Positions 9,079 through 18,217 of a DNA stretch of 64,000 nt are shown here, in pieces. Both the position numbers and the translations under genes were made by a program. The notes under the pieces were generated by a model. That model saw nothing but the letters and a program-made list of their open reading frames with translations. It made no database searches and was not told the DNA's origin. Location: the NCBI RefSeq assembly GCF_039521365.1, contig NZ_BAAACF010000001.1, positions 1,798,001 through 1,862,000 on the forward strand. Reading direction: 5' to 3'. Every line of letters begins with the position of its first letter. Within the stretch, counting starts at the first letter, position 1. Source of the DNA: Clostridium_AW malenominatum (GTDB taxonomy: Bacteria; Bacillota; Clostridia; Clostridiales; Clostridiaceae).

Positions 9079-9110
9079 TAATGAGGCTACCCTATAGAAT
9101 AGCCTCATTA
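9079..9110 (-). terminator. Terminator after the flavodoxin gene
   Basis: Perfect 11-bp inverted repeat (9079-9089 and 9100-9110) with a 10-nt loop directly after the flavodoxin stop codon. It separates flavodoxin from PFOR 1, so the two genes are probably separate transcripts. The remaining 8867-9078 stretch is AT-rich with no gene that I can support. Confidence 0.8.
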
Positions 9111-9117
9111 TTACTTA

Positions 9118-9543
9118 TTATTTTCCTAATAATTCTCCTAGGTTTTTAGCATTTTCTATTTCTTCATCTTTTGGAGCTTCTTGAACCACTAATTTTCCAA
9201 CTATATTAAATCCGTATTCTACCATTAGCTTTTCCCAACTCTCCATAAACTTTCCATCATCCCAACCATAAGAGCCAAATAATACAGTTGGCTTATTTTC
9301 CATATTTAACTCTTTAAAATTCTTTAAAAATGGTGCCATTTCCTGTTGTTCTACCTGATTATTATCCATAGATGGACTTCCAAAGGCAACTGCATCAGCT
9401 TTTAAAACATCTTCAACTTTAGCATACTTTACTTGGTTTATAGAAACTTCTGCCCCTACTCTTTCAGCGCCTAGTTTAATATTTTCAGCTAAAACCTCTA
9501 CATTACCACTACCGCTCCAATATATAATTGAAACTTTTTTCAT
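9118..9543 (-). CDS. Flavodoxin
   Basis: A 141-residue short-chain flavodoxin, a soluble FMN electron carrier that can replace ferredoxin with PFOR, hydrogenase or nitrogenase. The phosphate-binding loop YWSGSGNVEVLA occupies residues about 8-19; the two isoalloxazine-flanking regions are FGSPSMDNNQVEQQE and FGSYGWDDGKFM. The frame is open to a GTG at 9552, but that codon lies inside the GAGGTG ribosome binding site, so the ATG at 9543 is the start. It lies next to PFOR 1 on the same strand but is followed by its own terminator. The low-iron or redox regulation usual for flavodoxins is not visible in the sequence. Confidence 0.93.
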   Translation of the reverse strand: MKKVSIIYWSGSGNVEVLAENIKLGAERVGAEVSINQVKYAKVEDVLKADAVAFGSPSMDNNQVEQQEMAPFLKNFKELNMENKPTVLFGSYGWDDGKFMESWEKLMVEYGFNIVGKLVVQEAPKDEEIENAKNLGELLGK

Positions 9544-9654
9544 GAAAAACACCTCTTTCTATTAATTAATAATAAATATTCTTAAATATAGACTATTAAT
9601 TATATATTATAACAATTTATAATATTATTCAACAATTAAATAACAATATTTAGT

Positions 9655-10725
9655 CTATATACTTATATTTTCTATCAAATTTATAATATTATCCACACCA
9701 TTTTTTATTGGACTTTTATTCATATTCAATGTATATTTTTCTTTATTTTCATAGAGAAGATTAATTTCATTTTTCAATTTCTCTCCTGTAAGTTTTTCCT
9801 CTTCAATTACTACGCTATATCCACTTTTTTTGAAGGACGCCGCGTTTAAAATCTGGTCTCCCCTACTGGATTTTTTCGATAGGGGGATTAATATATTAGG
9901 CTTCTTCAGTGCTAGTAGTTCAAAAATAACATTAGCTCCTGCACGAGATATAACTAAATCAGCGCCTTGCATAAAATGGGCTAATTCTTCCTTTACATAT
10001 TCAAACTGCTTATATCCTTCTTTTCTTACTAAAGCTTTCTCTAAATTCCCCTTACCGCAAATGTGTATTATATTGTATCTTAACAATAATTCATCTAATA
10101 TTTCTCGTATAGAATCATTAATAACCTTAGAGCCAAGACTTCCTCCTATTATCAACAAAATTGGTTTATCTTCTTTAAATTCACAAATTTTTATAGCCTC
10201 GGATTTTTTACCTTTGAATAACTCTTCTCTAATTGGTGTTCCCGTGAGTACTCCCTTATCTCCTTTTAAATTTTTTAATGATTCAGGAAAGGTTACACAT
10301 ATTTTACTACAGTATGGCATTGAAAGCTTATTTGCAAGACCCGGAGTTATATCTGATTCATGGGCTATAACTGGAATCTTATTTAAATACGCGCCAATAA
10401 CCACCGGAACAGCTACAAAACCTCCTTTAGAAAATACTACATTCGGTTTTATCTTCTTAATTATATTTTTTGCTTGCCATATACCCTTAATTACTTTTAT
10501 TGGATCTGTAAAATTTTTTATATCAAAATATCTTCTTAGTTTTCCACTGGATATTTCATGATATCTTATATTTTCTCCTAAAACTAAGTTTTTTTCTATA
10601 CCTTCCTTTGTTCCAATATATTCAACTTCATATCCTAAATCCTTTAATTTAGGTATTAATGCTAAATTAGGAGTAACATGGCCTGCTGTACCGCCACCTG
10701 TAAGTATAATTTTCTTTTTCTTCAA
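9655..10725 (-). CDS. murG: UDP-GlcNAc:lipid I N-acetylglucosaminyltransferase MurG
   Basis: MurG transfers GlcNAc from UDP-GlcNAc to lipid I to make lipid II at the inner face of the membrane. The 356-residue protein has the family signatures: GGGTAGHVTPNLAL at residues 10-23, FSKGGFVAVP, HESDITPGLANKL, GGSLGSKVIND, and the nucleotide-sugar-binding SRAGANVIFELLALKKPNILIPL followed by GDQILNA. It stands alone here rather than inside a division and cell wall cluster. Downstream of its end there is a short AT-rich gap of about 110 nt before flavodoxin, with a widely spaced 10-bp inverted repeat (9586-9595 and 9651-9660) but no convincing terminator. Confidence 0.96.
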   Translation of the reverse strand: MKKKKIILTGGGTAGHVTPNLALIPKLKDLGYEVEYIGTKEGIEKNLVLGENIRYHEISSGKLRRYFDIKNFTDPIKVIKGIWQAKNIIKKIKPNVVFSKGGFVAVPVVIGAYLNKIPVIAHESDITPGLANKLSMPYCSKICVTFPESLKNLKGDKGVLTGTPIREELFKGKKSEAIKICEFKEDKPILLIIGGSLGSKVINDSIREILDELLLRYNIIHICGKGNLEKALVRKEGYKQFEYVKEELAHFMQGADLVISRAGANVIFELLALKKPNILIPLSKKSSRGDQILNAASFKKSGYSVVIEEEKLTGEKLKNEINLLYENKEKYTLNMNKSPIKNGVDNIINLIENISI

Positions 10726-10865
10726 TTAAATCTACCACCTTTAGCTATCTCTCAATTTATATATATTTTATATTATTCAAATAGGTGTGTCCAATGTTAT
10801 ATGTTTTAATATTTTTTATATAATATTCAATAAAGTGCACAATATGGCAGAGTGCCCTTCAATAT

Positions 10866-10881
10866 CCTAATATAAATTAGG
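10866..10881. promoter_or_regulatory. Small inverted repeat upstream of the SASP gene
   Basis: CCTAAT-ATAA-ATTAGG, a perfect 6-bp inverted repeat, lies about 50 nt before the SASP start, in the region where its promoter should be. It is not followed by T residues and so is not a terminator. It could be an operator half-site pair or chance; spore forespore sigma-factor hexamers could not be assigned with confidence. Confidence 0.25.
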
Positions 10882-10929
10882 TAAAAAAGGTTAATATAAT
10901 AGTACCAAATTAAAAAGGAGGTTTTAACA

Positions 10930-11136
10930 ATGGCAAACAGAAGTAGTAATAGAATATTAGTACCAGAAGCTAGAGAAGGTCTTAACAGATTTAAGATGGA
11001 AGCAGCTAGAGAAGTTGGGGTAAACTTAACTGAAGGCTATAATGGAAACCTTACTTCTAGAGAAAATGGTTCCGTTGGTGGACAGATGGTTAAAAGAATG
11101 GTAGAATCCTACCAGAAAAATAACCTATCAAAGTAG
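10930..11136 (+). CDS. Alpha/beta-type small acid-soluble spore protein (SASP)
   Basis: A 68-residue SASP that coats DNA in the forespore and protects it from UV and heat until degraded by the GPR protease at germination. Family signatures are NRILVPEAREGLNRFKMEAAREVGVNL, which includes the region cut by GPR (KMEAARE), and the C-terminal block GYNGNLTSRENGSVGGQMVKRM. It is full length. A GGAGG ribosome binding site lies 8 nt before the ATG and a strong terminator follows. It stands alone between murG and the histidine kinase, as is usual for ssp genes. Expression is expected in the forespore under sigma-G, from family knowledge rather than from a promoter that I can read. Confidence 0.96.
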   Translation: MANRSSNRILVPEAREGLNRFKMEAAREVGVNLTEGYNGNLTSRENGSVGGQMVKRMVESYQKNNLSK

Positions 11137-11148
11137 TTTGAGTAATAG

Positions 11149-11190
11149 TTTTAGGCATATAGTGTAAAATCTATATGCCTAAAATTTTTT
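11149..11190 (+). terminator. Terminator after the SASP gene
   Basis: Perfect 14-bp inverted repeat (11149-11162 and 11171-11184) with an 8-nt loop and a T run at 11185-11190. The histidine kinase converges on it from the other side, stopping at 11197, so it may act in both directions. Confidence 0.9.
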
Positions 11191-11196
11191 AGTTTA

Positions 11197-13152
11197 CTAA
11201 TATATATCTGACATTTCTATAGTTATTAAATCATCAAAACTTTCATTAATTGTAACTAATTGTGGTTCATTAGTGTTTATTTTAGAATATCTTCCAAATT
11301 CTAAAATAAATTCCGAGCCTTCACCTTTCTTACTTTTAACTTTAATATCTCCTTCCATACACTCCACAAATTTTTTAACTACAGTTAGACCTAGTCCTAA
11401 GCCCTCTGCCCCTCTAGTTAGTCCATTGTTTAATTGCAAGTACCTATTAAAAATATTATCTATATCTTCTTTCGCTATTCCTAATCCTTCATCCCTTACA
11501 TGAACTTCAAATATATCCTTTCTTAAAATTAAATCAACATAGATATTTTTATTTTCCCTAGTATATTTTATGGCATTTGAAAGTAAATTTAGCAGTATTT
11601 TTATATACTTTTCCTTATCAATTACCACATCATACTCTTCTTCATTAGTGTCAAAAATTATATTTATTCCTTTTTTTCTTGCATAGTAATATACAGAGTT
11701 AACAATTAATTCACTCTCCATAACTATATCAAATTGCTGATTATTTATTTTCATTAACCCCGCATCGAAAGCCGAAATATCCATTACATTATTTGTAAGT
11801 TTCAGTAGTCTGCTGCAATTTTGGTTTATTCTTTGCAATGTTACATCTAAATTTAAAGTAAGTTCTTCTTTATAAATATCATAAGCTAATTGCAGTGCCG
11901 AGTAAATTATAGTTAAAGGCGTTCTTAATTCATGTGAAACTACAGTAAAAAACTCATCCTTTAATTTATTTACTTTCTCTAATTCTTTATTTGAATTAAT
12001 CTCTTCAGTAATATCCAAAATATGTATATATATTCTTTTATAATTGTCTTTATATTTAAAAGGAGTTATTTTAAATTTATAATATTTTTCTTTCCCCGAA
12101 ATCTTCTCTATATAATATGGAGATATTATCACTTCTTGATTGTTTTTTCCAGCTTTATGTATAGCTTCAACCAAGGTATTTTTAATAAACTCATCAAAGG
12201 TTTCATATATTTTTTTACCTATTATTTCCTCACTATCACCTTCAATATATAAAATATTCTTTGCAAATTCTATTCCTAAATTATTTGCAAAACTTACTTT
12301 CAAATCAGGATAATCTAAAACTATAACAGGTATACTTAAATTACTTAATGTCCTTTCAATGAATTTCGCTTGATTTTCAGCAATTAATTTATTTATTTTA
12401 CTATCCGTAATATCTTTTATAGAAATAACAGTGTACAGTAGCTCCCCATTACTTTTTAATATAGGATTACTATTAAATTCTATATATTTAACTTTATTTG
12501 TAAAGTTATCTTTAAGCTTCAACACCAAATTTTTAACAGGAGATTTATCCTCAAAAAAATGAGTAACATAATTAGAAATATTAGAATTATTTTCTTCAGT
12601 ACATATGCTATATTTTTTCAAAATATTATTATAATCTAACAACTCAATCTGTTTCAAATTTAAAATATTACAAGCTGATTTATTACACAAGTTAATTCTA
12701 AATTCTTTATCTAAAACCAGAATACCCTCCGATATATTGTTAATTACATCCTTTAAATGCATCAAATGTTGCTTTTCTCTTCGTCTTAGAATTTCAACTA
12801 CATCACTTTTAGCTTTAAACTCCATTGAAAGAGCAACATACCTATCGATTTCTTCTTTTAAGGCTAAGCACTCTTCTGTATGAACTTGATTTGCAAAAAC
12901 TTGAACAATTCCTTCATTAAAAGAAAGGTTTAAGTCTACTATCTTTTCTAAAGGTAATTTATATCCCCTTAAATACTCCTCTTTCTTATTTTTCCTAAGA
13001 GTATTTATTTTATTTATTAAATCTTTAGGCAATGAATATTCACTGTGATAATTTAGCATTTCCTTCATCTTGCCATTGATATATTTAATCAATAAGCTAT
13101 CACCTTCTAATATCATTGCACCAAAGGGTACATTGTCAAAACATGTATACAT
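11197..13152 (-). CDS. Soluble PAS-domain sensor histidine kinase
   Basis: A 651-residue histidine kinase with no membrane segment or signal peptide, so it should sense a cytoplasmic signal. PAS-like regions occupy about residues 130-250 (ISEGILVLDKEFRINLCNKSA) and 265-385 (LSIPVIVLDYPDLKVSFANN). The kinase core has the H-box FTVVSHELRTPLT (His near 405), N-box LNLLSNAIKYT near 524, DEGLGIAKEDI and GLGLGLTVVKKFVE near 586. An RBS (GGGGGATAGGGAG) precedes the ATG. It has no adjacent response regulator and is therefore an orphan. Clostridial sporulation is started by orphan kinases acting on Spo0A, which is a possible but unproven role here. Confidence 0.9.
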   Translation of the reverse strand: MYTCFDNVPFGAMILEGDSLLIKYINGKMKEMLNYHSEYSLPKDLINKINTLRKNKKEEYLRGYKLPLEKIVDLNLSFNEGIVQVFANQVHTEECLALKEEIDRYVALSMEFKAKSDVVEILRRREKQHLMHLKDVINNISEGILVLDKEFRINLCNKSACNILNLKQIELLDYNNILKKYSICTEENNSNISNYVTHFFEDKSPVKNLVLKLKDNFTNKVKYIEFNSNPILKSNGELLYTVISIKDITDSKINKLIAENQAKFIERTLSNLSIPVIVLDYPDLKVSFANNLGIEFAKNILYIEGDSEEIIGKKIYETFDEFIKNTLVEAIHKAGKNNQEVIISPYYIEKISGKEKYYKFKITPFKYKDNYKRIYIHILDITEEINSNKELEKVNKLKDEFFTVVSHELRTPLTIIYSALQLAYDIYKEELTLNLDVTLQRINQNCSRLLKLTNNVMDISAFDAGLMKINNQQFDIVMESELIVNSVYYYARKKGINIIFDTNEEEYDVVIDKEKYIKILLNLLSNAIKYTRENKNIYVDLILRKDIFEVHVRDEGLGIAKEDIDNIFNRYLQLNNGLTRGAEGLGLGLTVVKKFVECMEGDIKVKSKKGEGSEFILEFGRYSKINTNEPQLVTINESFDDLITIEMSDIY

Positions 13153-13259
13153 TCTCCCTATCCCCCATACCTATTACCATAAATATATTATAGTTATTAT
13201 ATATCACTTTTATAATAACTCAAAGAACAATTTGACCAAAATTCAGATATTTAAGATTT

Positions 13260-15032
13260 TTATGAACTAAATCTATAATCAAGTATACGAACCTGTGGTG
13301 TGATGTATCCGTTATATTCATTTATAAAAGGGAAAAACACAAAATCCATTTTCAAACCTAAAGGTCTATTTATAAAATTAATATATTCATCGCCATACCT
13401 ATCTCTTAGTTCCTCTTCAAATTCTATGCCCTTTCCAAAAGCTAATCCATCAATTTTATCAAAGCTACCTTCTATTCTGAATGTAAATTTAATTGTATTT
13501 TTATCCTTACCTATGATAGCAATTTTCTCTATATTTATATTTTTCTCTGCAAAAACAGGGGAGCTATTACCCTTTCCAAAGGGTTCTAGCACCCCTAATT
13601 TATCTATTAATTTAACCGAAACCTCCCTTAAAGATAGTCTTCTATCGATAGATATCTTAGGTATGAAATCCTCATCTAAGAGACTACAATTATTGTTTAA
13701 TTTCTTTCTTAATTGGTCTATTTTATCCTTTTGAATGGATAGCCCTGCCGCCATAGGATGTCCTCCAAATCTATCTAGTAACTCCTTACATTTTAACAGT
13801 TCTTCAAACATGTTATATCCTTCGATAGATCTACCAGATCCTTTTACGCCCTCTTTTCCTTTAGTCAAAATTATAGTTGGTTTGTTGTATTTTTCTTTAA
13901 TTCTGCCTGCCACTATCCCCGCAATGCTTTCATGAACCCTCTCCTCATACACTACTAGAATTTTATTATCCCTATATTCTCCAAACTCTATAATCTCACC
14001 AACACTATCTACACTTTCCGTTGTAATATCTTGTCTTTCCACATTCAAAAGATGAAGTTTTTTTCCAAGCTCCTCCGCTTTTTCATCTTCTTTCGTGAGC
14101 AAAAGTTCTACAGATAACTCTGCAGTTTCCAGTCTACCCGTTGCATTTATACAAGGGCCTAGTATAAATCCAATATGATAGGAAGTCAACTCCTTACCTT
14201 CTAATCCAGTAACCTTAATTAAAGATTTTAACCCCTTATTGTTGGTATCTTTTATTAAAGGAAGACCATTTTTTACAATAATTCTATTTTCATCTATTAA
14301 ATCTACCACATCGCATACAGTACCAATTGCAGCAAATTGTAGTAGATGATAAAGCTCATCCTCCCTTATATTCATTATAGAAAATAGTCCCTGGGCAAAT
14401 TTTAATGCAATTCCAGCTCCACATAATAGTTTAAATGGGTATTTACAGTCTTCCCTTTTAGGATTTATAACAGCGTGAGCTTCTGGTATTATGTATTTTC
14501 GCTCATTATTCTCATCTTCTATAAAAGGTAGTTCATGATGATCTGTTATAACAACCTCCATTCCCAATTCTACCGCTAGCTTTACTTGTTCAATAGCAGA
14601 AATACCATTGTCACAACTTATTATTACTTCTGCTCCCTCTTCTTTTAATTTTATTATTCTTTCTCCATTCATGCCATACCCCTCATTTTCTCTATGAGGA
14701 ATATGATACATAACCTTTCCTCCACATATAGTTATGGCTTTATGCAGAATTACTGTAGAGGTTACTCCATCAGCGTCATAATCTCCATATATAGCTATGG
14801 TTTTACCCTTTTCTATAGCTTTCCTTATTATTTCTATTCCTTTATCCATATCCTTCATTAAGAAAGGATCATACATATCGTTTAATGAGGACTTAATAAA
14901 TCTATCTATATCATAAGGAGTTTTAATTCCTCTATTTGCAAGAATTGTTAAAACTACCTTATCTATTCCTGTGACTTTATTTAATTCATCTATGTTAACA
15001 TTGTTGCATTTTAGCATCCATCTTCCCTTCAA
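13260..15032 (-). CDS. recJ: Single-stranded-DNA-specific exonuclease RecJ
   Basis: RecJ degrades single-stranded DNA 5' to 3' in recombination and mismatch or base-excision repair. The 590-residue protein has the DHH motifs: IYGDYDADGVTS (Asp84, 86, 88), SCDNG, TDHHELPF near residue 157, a later GTVCDVVDL, then the DHHA1 motif GGHPMAAGLSI and a C-terminal OB-like part. The start is taken as TTG at 15032, because GAGGTG lies 7 nt upstream and because the MKGRW opening resembles the conserved RW near the N-terminus of RecJ proteins. An ATG at 15017 is the alternative. The gene is slightly longer than E. coli RecJ and looks intact. Confidence 0.95.
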   Translation of the reverse strand: MKGRWMLKCNNVNIDELNKVTGIDKVVLTILANRGIKTPYDIDRFIKSSLNDMYDPFLMKDMDKGIEIIRKAIEKGKTIAIYGDYDADGVTSTVILHKAITICGGKVMYHIPHRENEGYGMNGERIIKLKEEGAEVIISCDNGISAIEQVKLAVELGMEVVITDHHELPFIEDENNERKYIIPEAHAVINPKREDCKYPFKLLCGAGIALKFAQGLFSIMNIREDELYHLLQFAAIGTVCDVVDLIDENRIIVKNGLPLIKDTNNKGLKSLIKVTGLEGKELTSYHIGFILGPCINATGRLETAELSVELLLTKEDEKAEELGKKLHLLNVERQDITTESVDSVGEIIEFGEYRDNKILVVYEERVHESIAGIVAGRIKEKYNKPTIILTKGKEGVKGSGRSIEGYNMFEELLKCKELLDRFGGHPMAAGLSIQKDKIDQLRKKLNNNCSLLDEDFIPKISIDRRLSLREVSVKLIDKLGVLEPFGKGNSSPVFAEKNINIEKIAIIGKDKNTIKFTFRIEGSFDKIDGLAFGKGIEFEEELRDRYGDEYINFINRPLGLKMDFVFFPFINEYNGYITPQVRILDYRFSS

Positions 15033-15076
15033 ATTTAATCACCTCTTATTTAGTTTACTAGATATTTAGTTAATAG

Positions 15077-15320
15077 TTAATAGTTAAAGAAAAAATTCCT
15101 CCGAAATTTCTTAATACCCTTATCTACATTTTTAATTTCAGTATTTATATAGCCCTTTTCTCCCTTTGTTGTGTTTTCCGCTCCCTTTAATAGATATTCT
15201 ATTGAAATATCTATAGCACCTGTTCCTCCAATCAAGAATATTTTTGAGTAATTTTTATTATTTGTAATCAAAGAAACATTATTAAAGTTCTGGTGAGTAT
15301 GGAATATTAAGCAATACTTT
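15077..15320 (-). pseudogene. Possible gene remnant in the recJ/DDAH intergenic region
   Basis: An open frame without an ATG runs from about 15320 to 15077. It encodes an NYSKIFLIGGTGAID segment that faintly recalls the IIGGT strand of clostridial cell-wall-binding type 2 repeats, then a lysine-rich tail. No ribosome binding site is visible and the only start would be a TTG at 15271. It may be a decayed fragment or a chance frame. Otherwise 15033-15378 holds only AT-rich sequence and the ribosome binding site of the next gene. Confidence 0.2.
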
Positions 15321-15378
15321 TATGAATAAATTTTACTGATTATATAAAAAATATAGATAACAATTAGGAGGAGATAAG

Positions 15379-16194
15379 ATGAAAGCTTTTTTAAAAAATC
15401 AATATGACAAATTAATTCACTATTTAATGGTTTATCCATGTAATTTTGAAATAACAGACCCCGGAAATCCTTACAAGGGTAAAATTGACTATCCTTTAAT
15501 GTTTTCTCAATATAATAATTTTGTAAATACTCTTATAAATAATGGAGTAAAGGTTCAATTTTTAGACCTAATAAATAGCCCCTCTCAAGTATTTAGTAGG
15601 GATATAGGCTTTGTGGTAGGTGATATTTTGTTCATCTCAAAAATGAAAAGTCCTGAGAGAATACATGAACCTGCGGCCTTAATAAAGTTTGCTGAAAAAT
15701 ATAACATCAGAACTTACCATATGCAAAACCATATAGAAGGAGGTGATGTGGTTTTACATGATGAAGTTATGTTTGTAGGTATGAGTAGAAGAAGTACGTT
15801 AGAGGCTTGCAGTGAAGTGCAGGAGGTTTTAAATAGTAATAATATTCCTGTCAAAGTTATTCCTATAAACTTTGACAATAAAAAGCTTCACCTTGATTGT
15901 GTTTTTAATTCTATAGATAAAGATAGATGCATTCTCTCAAGTTATGTTTATGACACTGACATAATAAAATCCCATTTTAAAAAAGTTATTTCTCTTAAGG
16001 ATGAAGATGCTGATGTTTTAGCATCAAATTTTGTGTGTCTTGGAAATAATACAATAGTTACAAGCAATAAAACTACAGCAAAACTACTTTTCGAGGAAGG
16101 GGTAAATGCTATTTACTCAGATTATAGCGAAGTAATAAAAGCTGGTGGTAGCTTTACCTGTAGCACCTTGCCTATTTTAAGAGAGCATAATTAA
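15379..16194 (+). CDS. DDAH-like guanidino-group hydrolase (amidinotransferase superfamily)
   Basis: A 271-residue protein of the pentein fold related to dimethylarginine dimethylaminohydrolase. Key residues seen are Asp75 in VFSRDIGFVV, the Glu-Gly-Gly-Asp segment HIEGGDVVLHD near residue 120, His171 in LHLDCVFN, and the nucleophile Cys261 in GGSFTCSTLPILR. These match the Asp/Glu/His/Cys catalytic set of the superfamily. Members hydrolyse methylarginines, arginine or related guanidino compounds; the substrate here is not settled. The gene has an AGGAGG ribosome binding site and stands alone before the endonuclease IV-like gene. An arginase and a RocB-like protein elsewhere in the window suggest arginine metabolism, but they are not adjacent. 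Confidence 0.85.
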   Translation: MKAFLKNQYDKLIHYLMVYPCNFEITDPGNPYKGKIDYPLMFSQYNNFVNTLINNGVKVQFLDLINSPSQVFSRDIGFVVGDILFISKMKSPERIHEPAALIKFAEKYNIRTYHMQNHIEGGDVVLHDEVMFVGMSRRSTLEACSEVQEVLNSNNIPVKVIPINFDNKKLHLDCVFNSIDKDRCILSSYVYDTDIIKSHFKKVISLKDEDADVLASNFVCLGNNTIVTSNKTTAKLLFEEGVNAIYSDYSEVIKAGGSFTCSTLPILREHN

Positions 16195-16286
16195 AGTTTT
16201 TTAGATAACTAGAATTTTAAATTTGACTGATATTCCCTTAGAAGTTAAAATTAATAGAAGAATATATGGTAAAGGCGGTTTTATTA

Positions 16287-17105
16287 TTGGATAAATTACT
16301 TTTTGGAATATCAGGTCTTCCCATTGGTGATGGAACTCAAAAATTTACATATAAAAGCGGTATAGAATATTTAAAAAAATTAGGTTTAGATGCCATGGAA
16401 CTCCCCTTTGTTAGATCAGTAAATATAACAAATAAAAATCAGCATGAGGTACTTAAGAGTAAGATAGATAATGAATTTTATCTTTCTGCTCATGGCTCTT
16501 ACTTCATCAATTTAAATGCAGTAGAGGAAGAAAAACAAGAAAAATCTTTGGAAAGAATACTGCAAGGTGTACATGGCTTAAAAAAGGTACATGGAAGGAG
16601 TCTTGTTTTTCATCCTGGCTTTTACTTAGAAAGTTCAAAGGAAGATACATTTAATAAGATAAAAGAAAACTTATTAAAACTTCCTTACTTAGATGTAGAT
16701 TATAGATTAGAAACCACCGGAAAAGCCACTCAGTTTGGCTCCTTGGAAGAAATTGTTTCTCTTTGTAAAGAGGTTAAAACATGTAAACCCTGCATAGATT
16801 TTTCTCATCTTCATGCTAGATATAATGGTGCCTTAAAAAGCTACGATGATTTTGCTAAAATACTTCAATATATTAAAGATGAATTAGGTTATGAAGCCTT
16901 AGAAGATATGCATATACATATATCCGGAATAAATTATGGAGCAAAGGGCGAAAAAAATCATCTTCCCTTTTTAGAAAGTGATTTTAATTTTACTGCTGCT
17001 ATGAAAGCTTTTAAAACCTTTGACATAAAGGGATGTATTGTTTGTGAAAGTCCTATACTTGAAAGAGATGCTTTATTACTAAAGGACACTTATATATCCT
17101 TATAA
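16287..17105 (+). CDS. Endonuclease IV-like AP endonuclease family 2 protein
   Basis: A TIM-barrel protein of about 272 residues. Metal-site motifs of endonuclease IV are present in order: SAHGSYFINL (His), FHPGFYLE (His), the Glu in RLETTGK, CIDFSHLHAR (Asp, His), MHIHISG (two His) and VCESP (Glu). Endonuclease IV cleaves at abasic sites; it is divergent from canonical Nfo, so a related archaeal-type nuclease or an isomerase of the same fold remains possible. The frame is open to an ATG at 16266 with a poor ribosome binding site. A TTG at 16287 has GGCGG at 8 nt and gives the family-like opening LDKLLFGISGLPIG, so it is preferred. The neighbours are germination genes and uvsE, consistent with spore DNA repair. 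Confidence 0.8.
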   Translation: MDKLLFGISGLPIGDGTQKFTYKSGIEYLKKLGLDAMELPFVRSVNITNKNQHEVLKSKIDNEFYLSAHGSYFINLNAVEEEKQEKSLERILQGVHGLKKVHGRSLVFHPGFYLESSKEDTFNKIKENLLKLPYLDVDYRLETTGKATQFGSLEEIVSLCKEVKTCKPCIDFSHLHARYNGALKSYDDFAKILQYIKDELGYEALEDMHIHISGINYGAKGEKNHLPFLESDFNFTAAMKAFKTFDIKGCIVCESPILERDALLLKDTYISL

Positions 17106-17111
17106 TTAAAA

Positions 17112-17157
17112 GGAGAGCAAGCAATTGATAATAATCAACTGATTGCTCTCCGATTTT
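17112..17157. terminator. Bidirectional terminator between endonuclease IV-like gene and ger operon
   Basis: A 9-bp stem (17112-17120 with 17143-17151) is extended inward by a further imperfect stem and followed by a T run at 17154-17159 on the plus strand. On the minus strand CTTTT follows. The minus-strand germination permease gene ends inside the hairpin at 17135. Confidence 0.8.
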
Positions 17158-18217
17158 TTATGTAAACAAATATAGCGATTAAAGAAGTAAAAACTATATT
17201 AAAAATTACGTATATAGGCATTATTTTGCCTGTAAATTTTCTTGAATCAGCTACATTACCATAAAGGGACGATACTATAATGGCAATAGGGAAAAGTAGT
17301 AACACAATGTTTTTTCTTTTTACTTTTTGAACAACTTCATTTAAACCATAAGTGAAAACAAAATAATTGTTACATATGGTCTTAAACATAGTTAAGGACC
17401 ATAATGACATAAATATATACCTAAAAGAATTTATAACTGGTATCATTATACTCTCTGTCACTGTAACTACAGGCCATAAAAATTTAACACTAGCATCTAT
17501 TCCTAAAAAAACTATATCTAAAATAGTAAATACAGTATATATGGTTGTTATAAAAACAATGCTTTTCCATCCGCATTTCTTTAAATTTTTATTATTTTGT
17601 ATGAAAGGATATATAATAAATATTATTTCTATGCCCGCAAAGGCAAAGGTAGTTTGCTCTATCCCTTTTATTATATTTATTACACCACTTCCTAAAACAG
17701 GTCTTATATTTAAAATACTGCTATCCTTTATAGCAATCAAAGGAATAAGAAACTTAATAAATGTAGCAAAGAAAATAAATTCATTTAATCTCCCTACAGC
17801 TTTACTTCCATGATATACAGCGTAGGTAATTACAATATATGTACCTATTAAAATATTCCACTTATTCAAAAAGTGAACCATATATATGTTCAATACACCG
17901 CTTATACCTGAAGCCACCTGTGTGGCTAGAAAAAAGAAATATAGAAGAAATATTAAGTTAAAGATCTTTCCTAAAGCTTTACCAAAAAACTTTTTGCTTA
18001 AGATTAATATGTCTTCTTTAGGATGTTTGCTGCTTATATAGCTTGCTAAAAAAACAATGTACACAGGATAGATTGCTCCTAATATTACAGATATCCATCC
18101 ATCCTGTTTTGCAATTTTTATAACATCATTAGGCAGCGTTAAAATGCCTATACCTATCATAGCGCCAATAAGCATAAGGGTAAACTGAGTATCCGTTAGT
18201 ACATTATCTTCCTTCAT
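17135..18217 (-). CDS. Spore germination permease GerAB family (second copy in operon)
   Basis: A 360-residue integral membrane protein of the GerAB/APC family, the nutrient-binding subunit of germinant receptors in the spore inner membrane. About ten hydrophobic segments are visible; the first contains MLIGAMIGIGILTLPNDVIKI, the typical GIGILTLP helix break. It is a clear paralogue of the permease at 19296-20411 in the same operon, sharing QDGWISV, IYMVHFLNKWNIL and VTESIMIPVINSFRY. It starts directly after the GerC-type gene stop, so the operon order is A-B-C-B'. The extra permease may change germinant specificity of one shared receptor, as in receptors with several B subunits; this is inference. 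Confidence 0.9.
   Translation of the reverse strand: MKEDNVLTDTQFTLMLIGAMIGIGILTLPNDVIKIAKQDGWISVILGAIYPVYIVFLASYISSKHPKEDILILSKKFFGKALGKIFNLIFLLYFFFLATQVASGISGVLNIYMVHFLNKWNILIGTYIVITYAVYHGSKAVGRLNEFIFFATFIKFLIPLIAIKDSSILNIRPVLGSGVINIIKGIEQTTFAFAGIEIIFIIYPFIQNNKNLKKCGWKSIVFITTIYTVFTILDIVFLGIDASVKFLWPVVTVTESIMIPVINSFRYIFMSLWSLTMFKTICNNYFVFTYGLNEVVQKVKRKNIVLLLFPIAIIVSSLYGNVADSRKFTGKIMPIYVIFNIVFTSLIAIFVYIKNRRAIS

Noticed and set aside
9586..9660. Widely spaced 10-bp inverted repeat between flavodoxin and murG
   Set aside because: The loop is about 55 nt, there is no T run and the arms are AT-rich; I cannot assign a function.
17367..17813. Plus-strand 148-codon frame inside the ger permease gene
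   Set aside because: It is antisense to a clear GerAB permease and has no translation signal.
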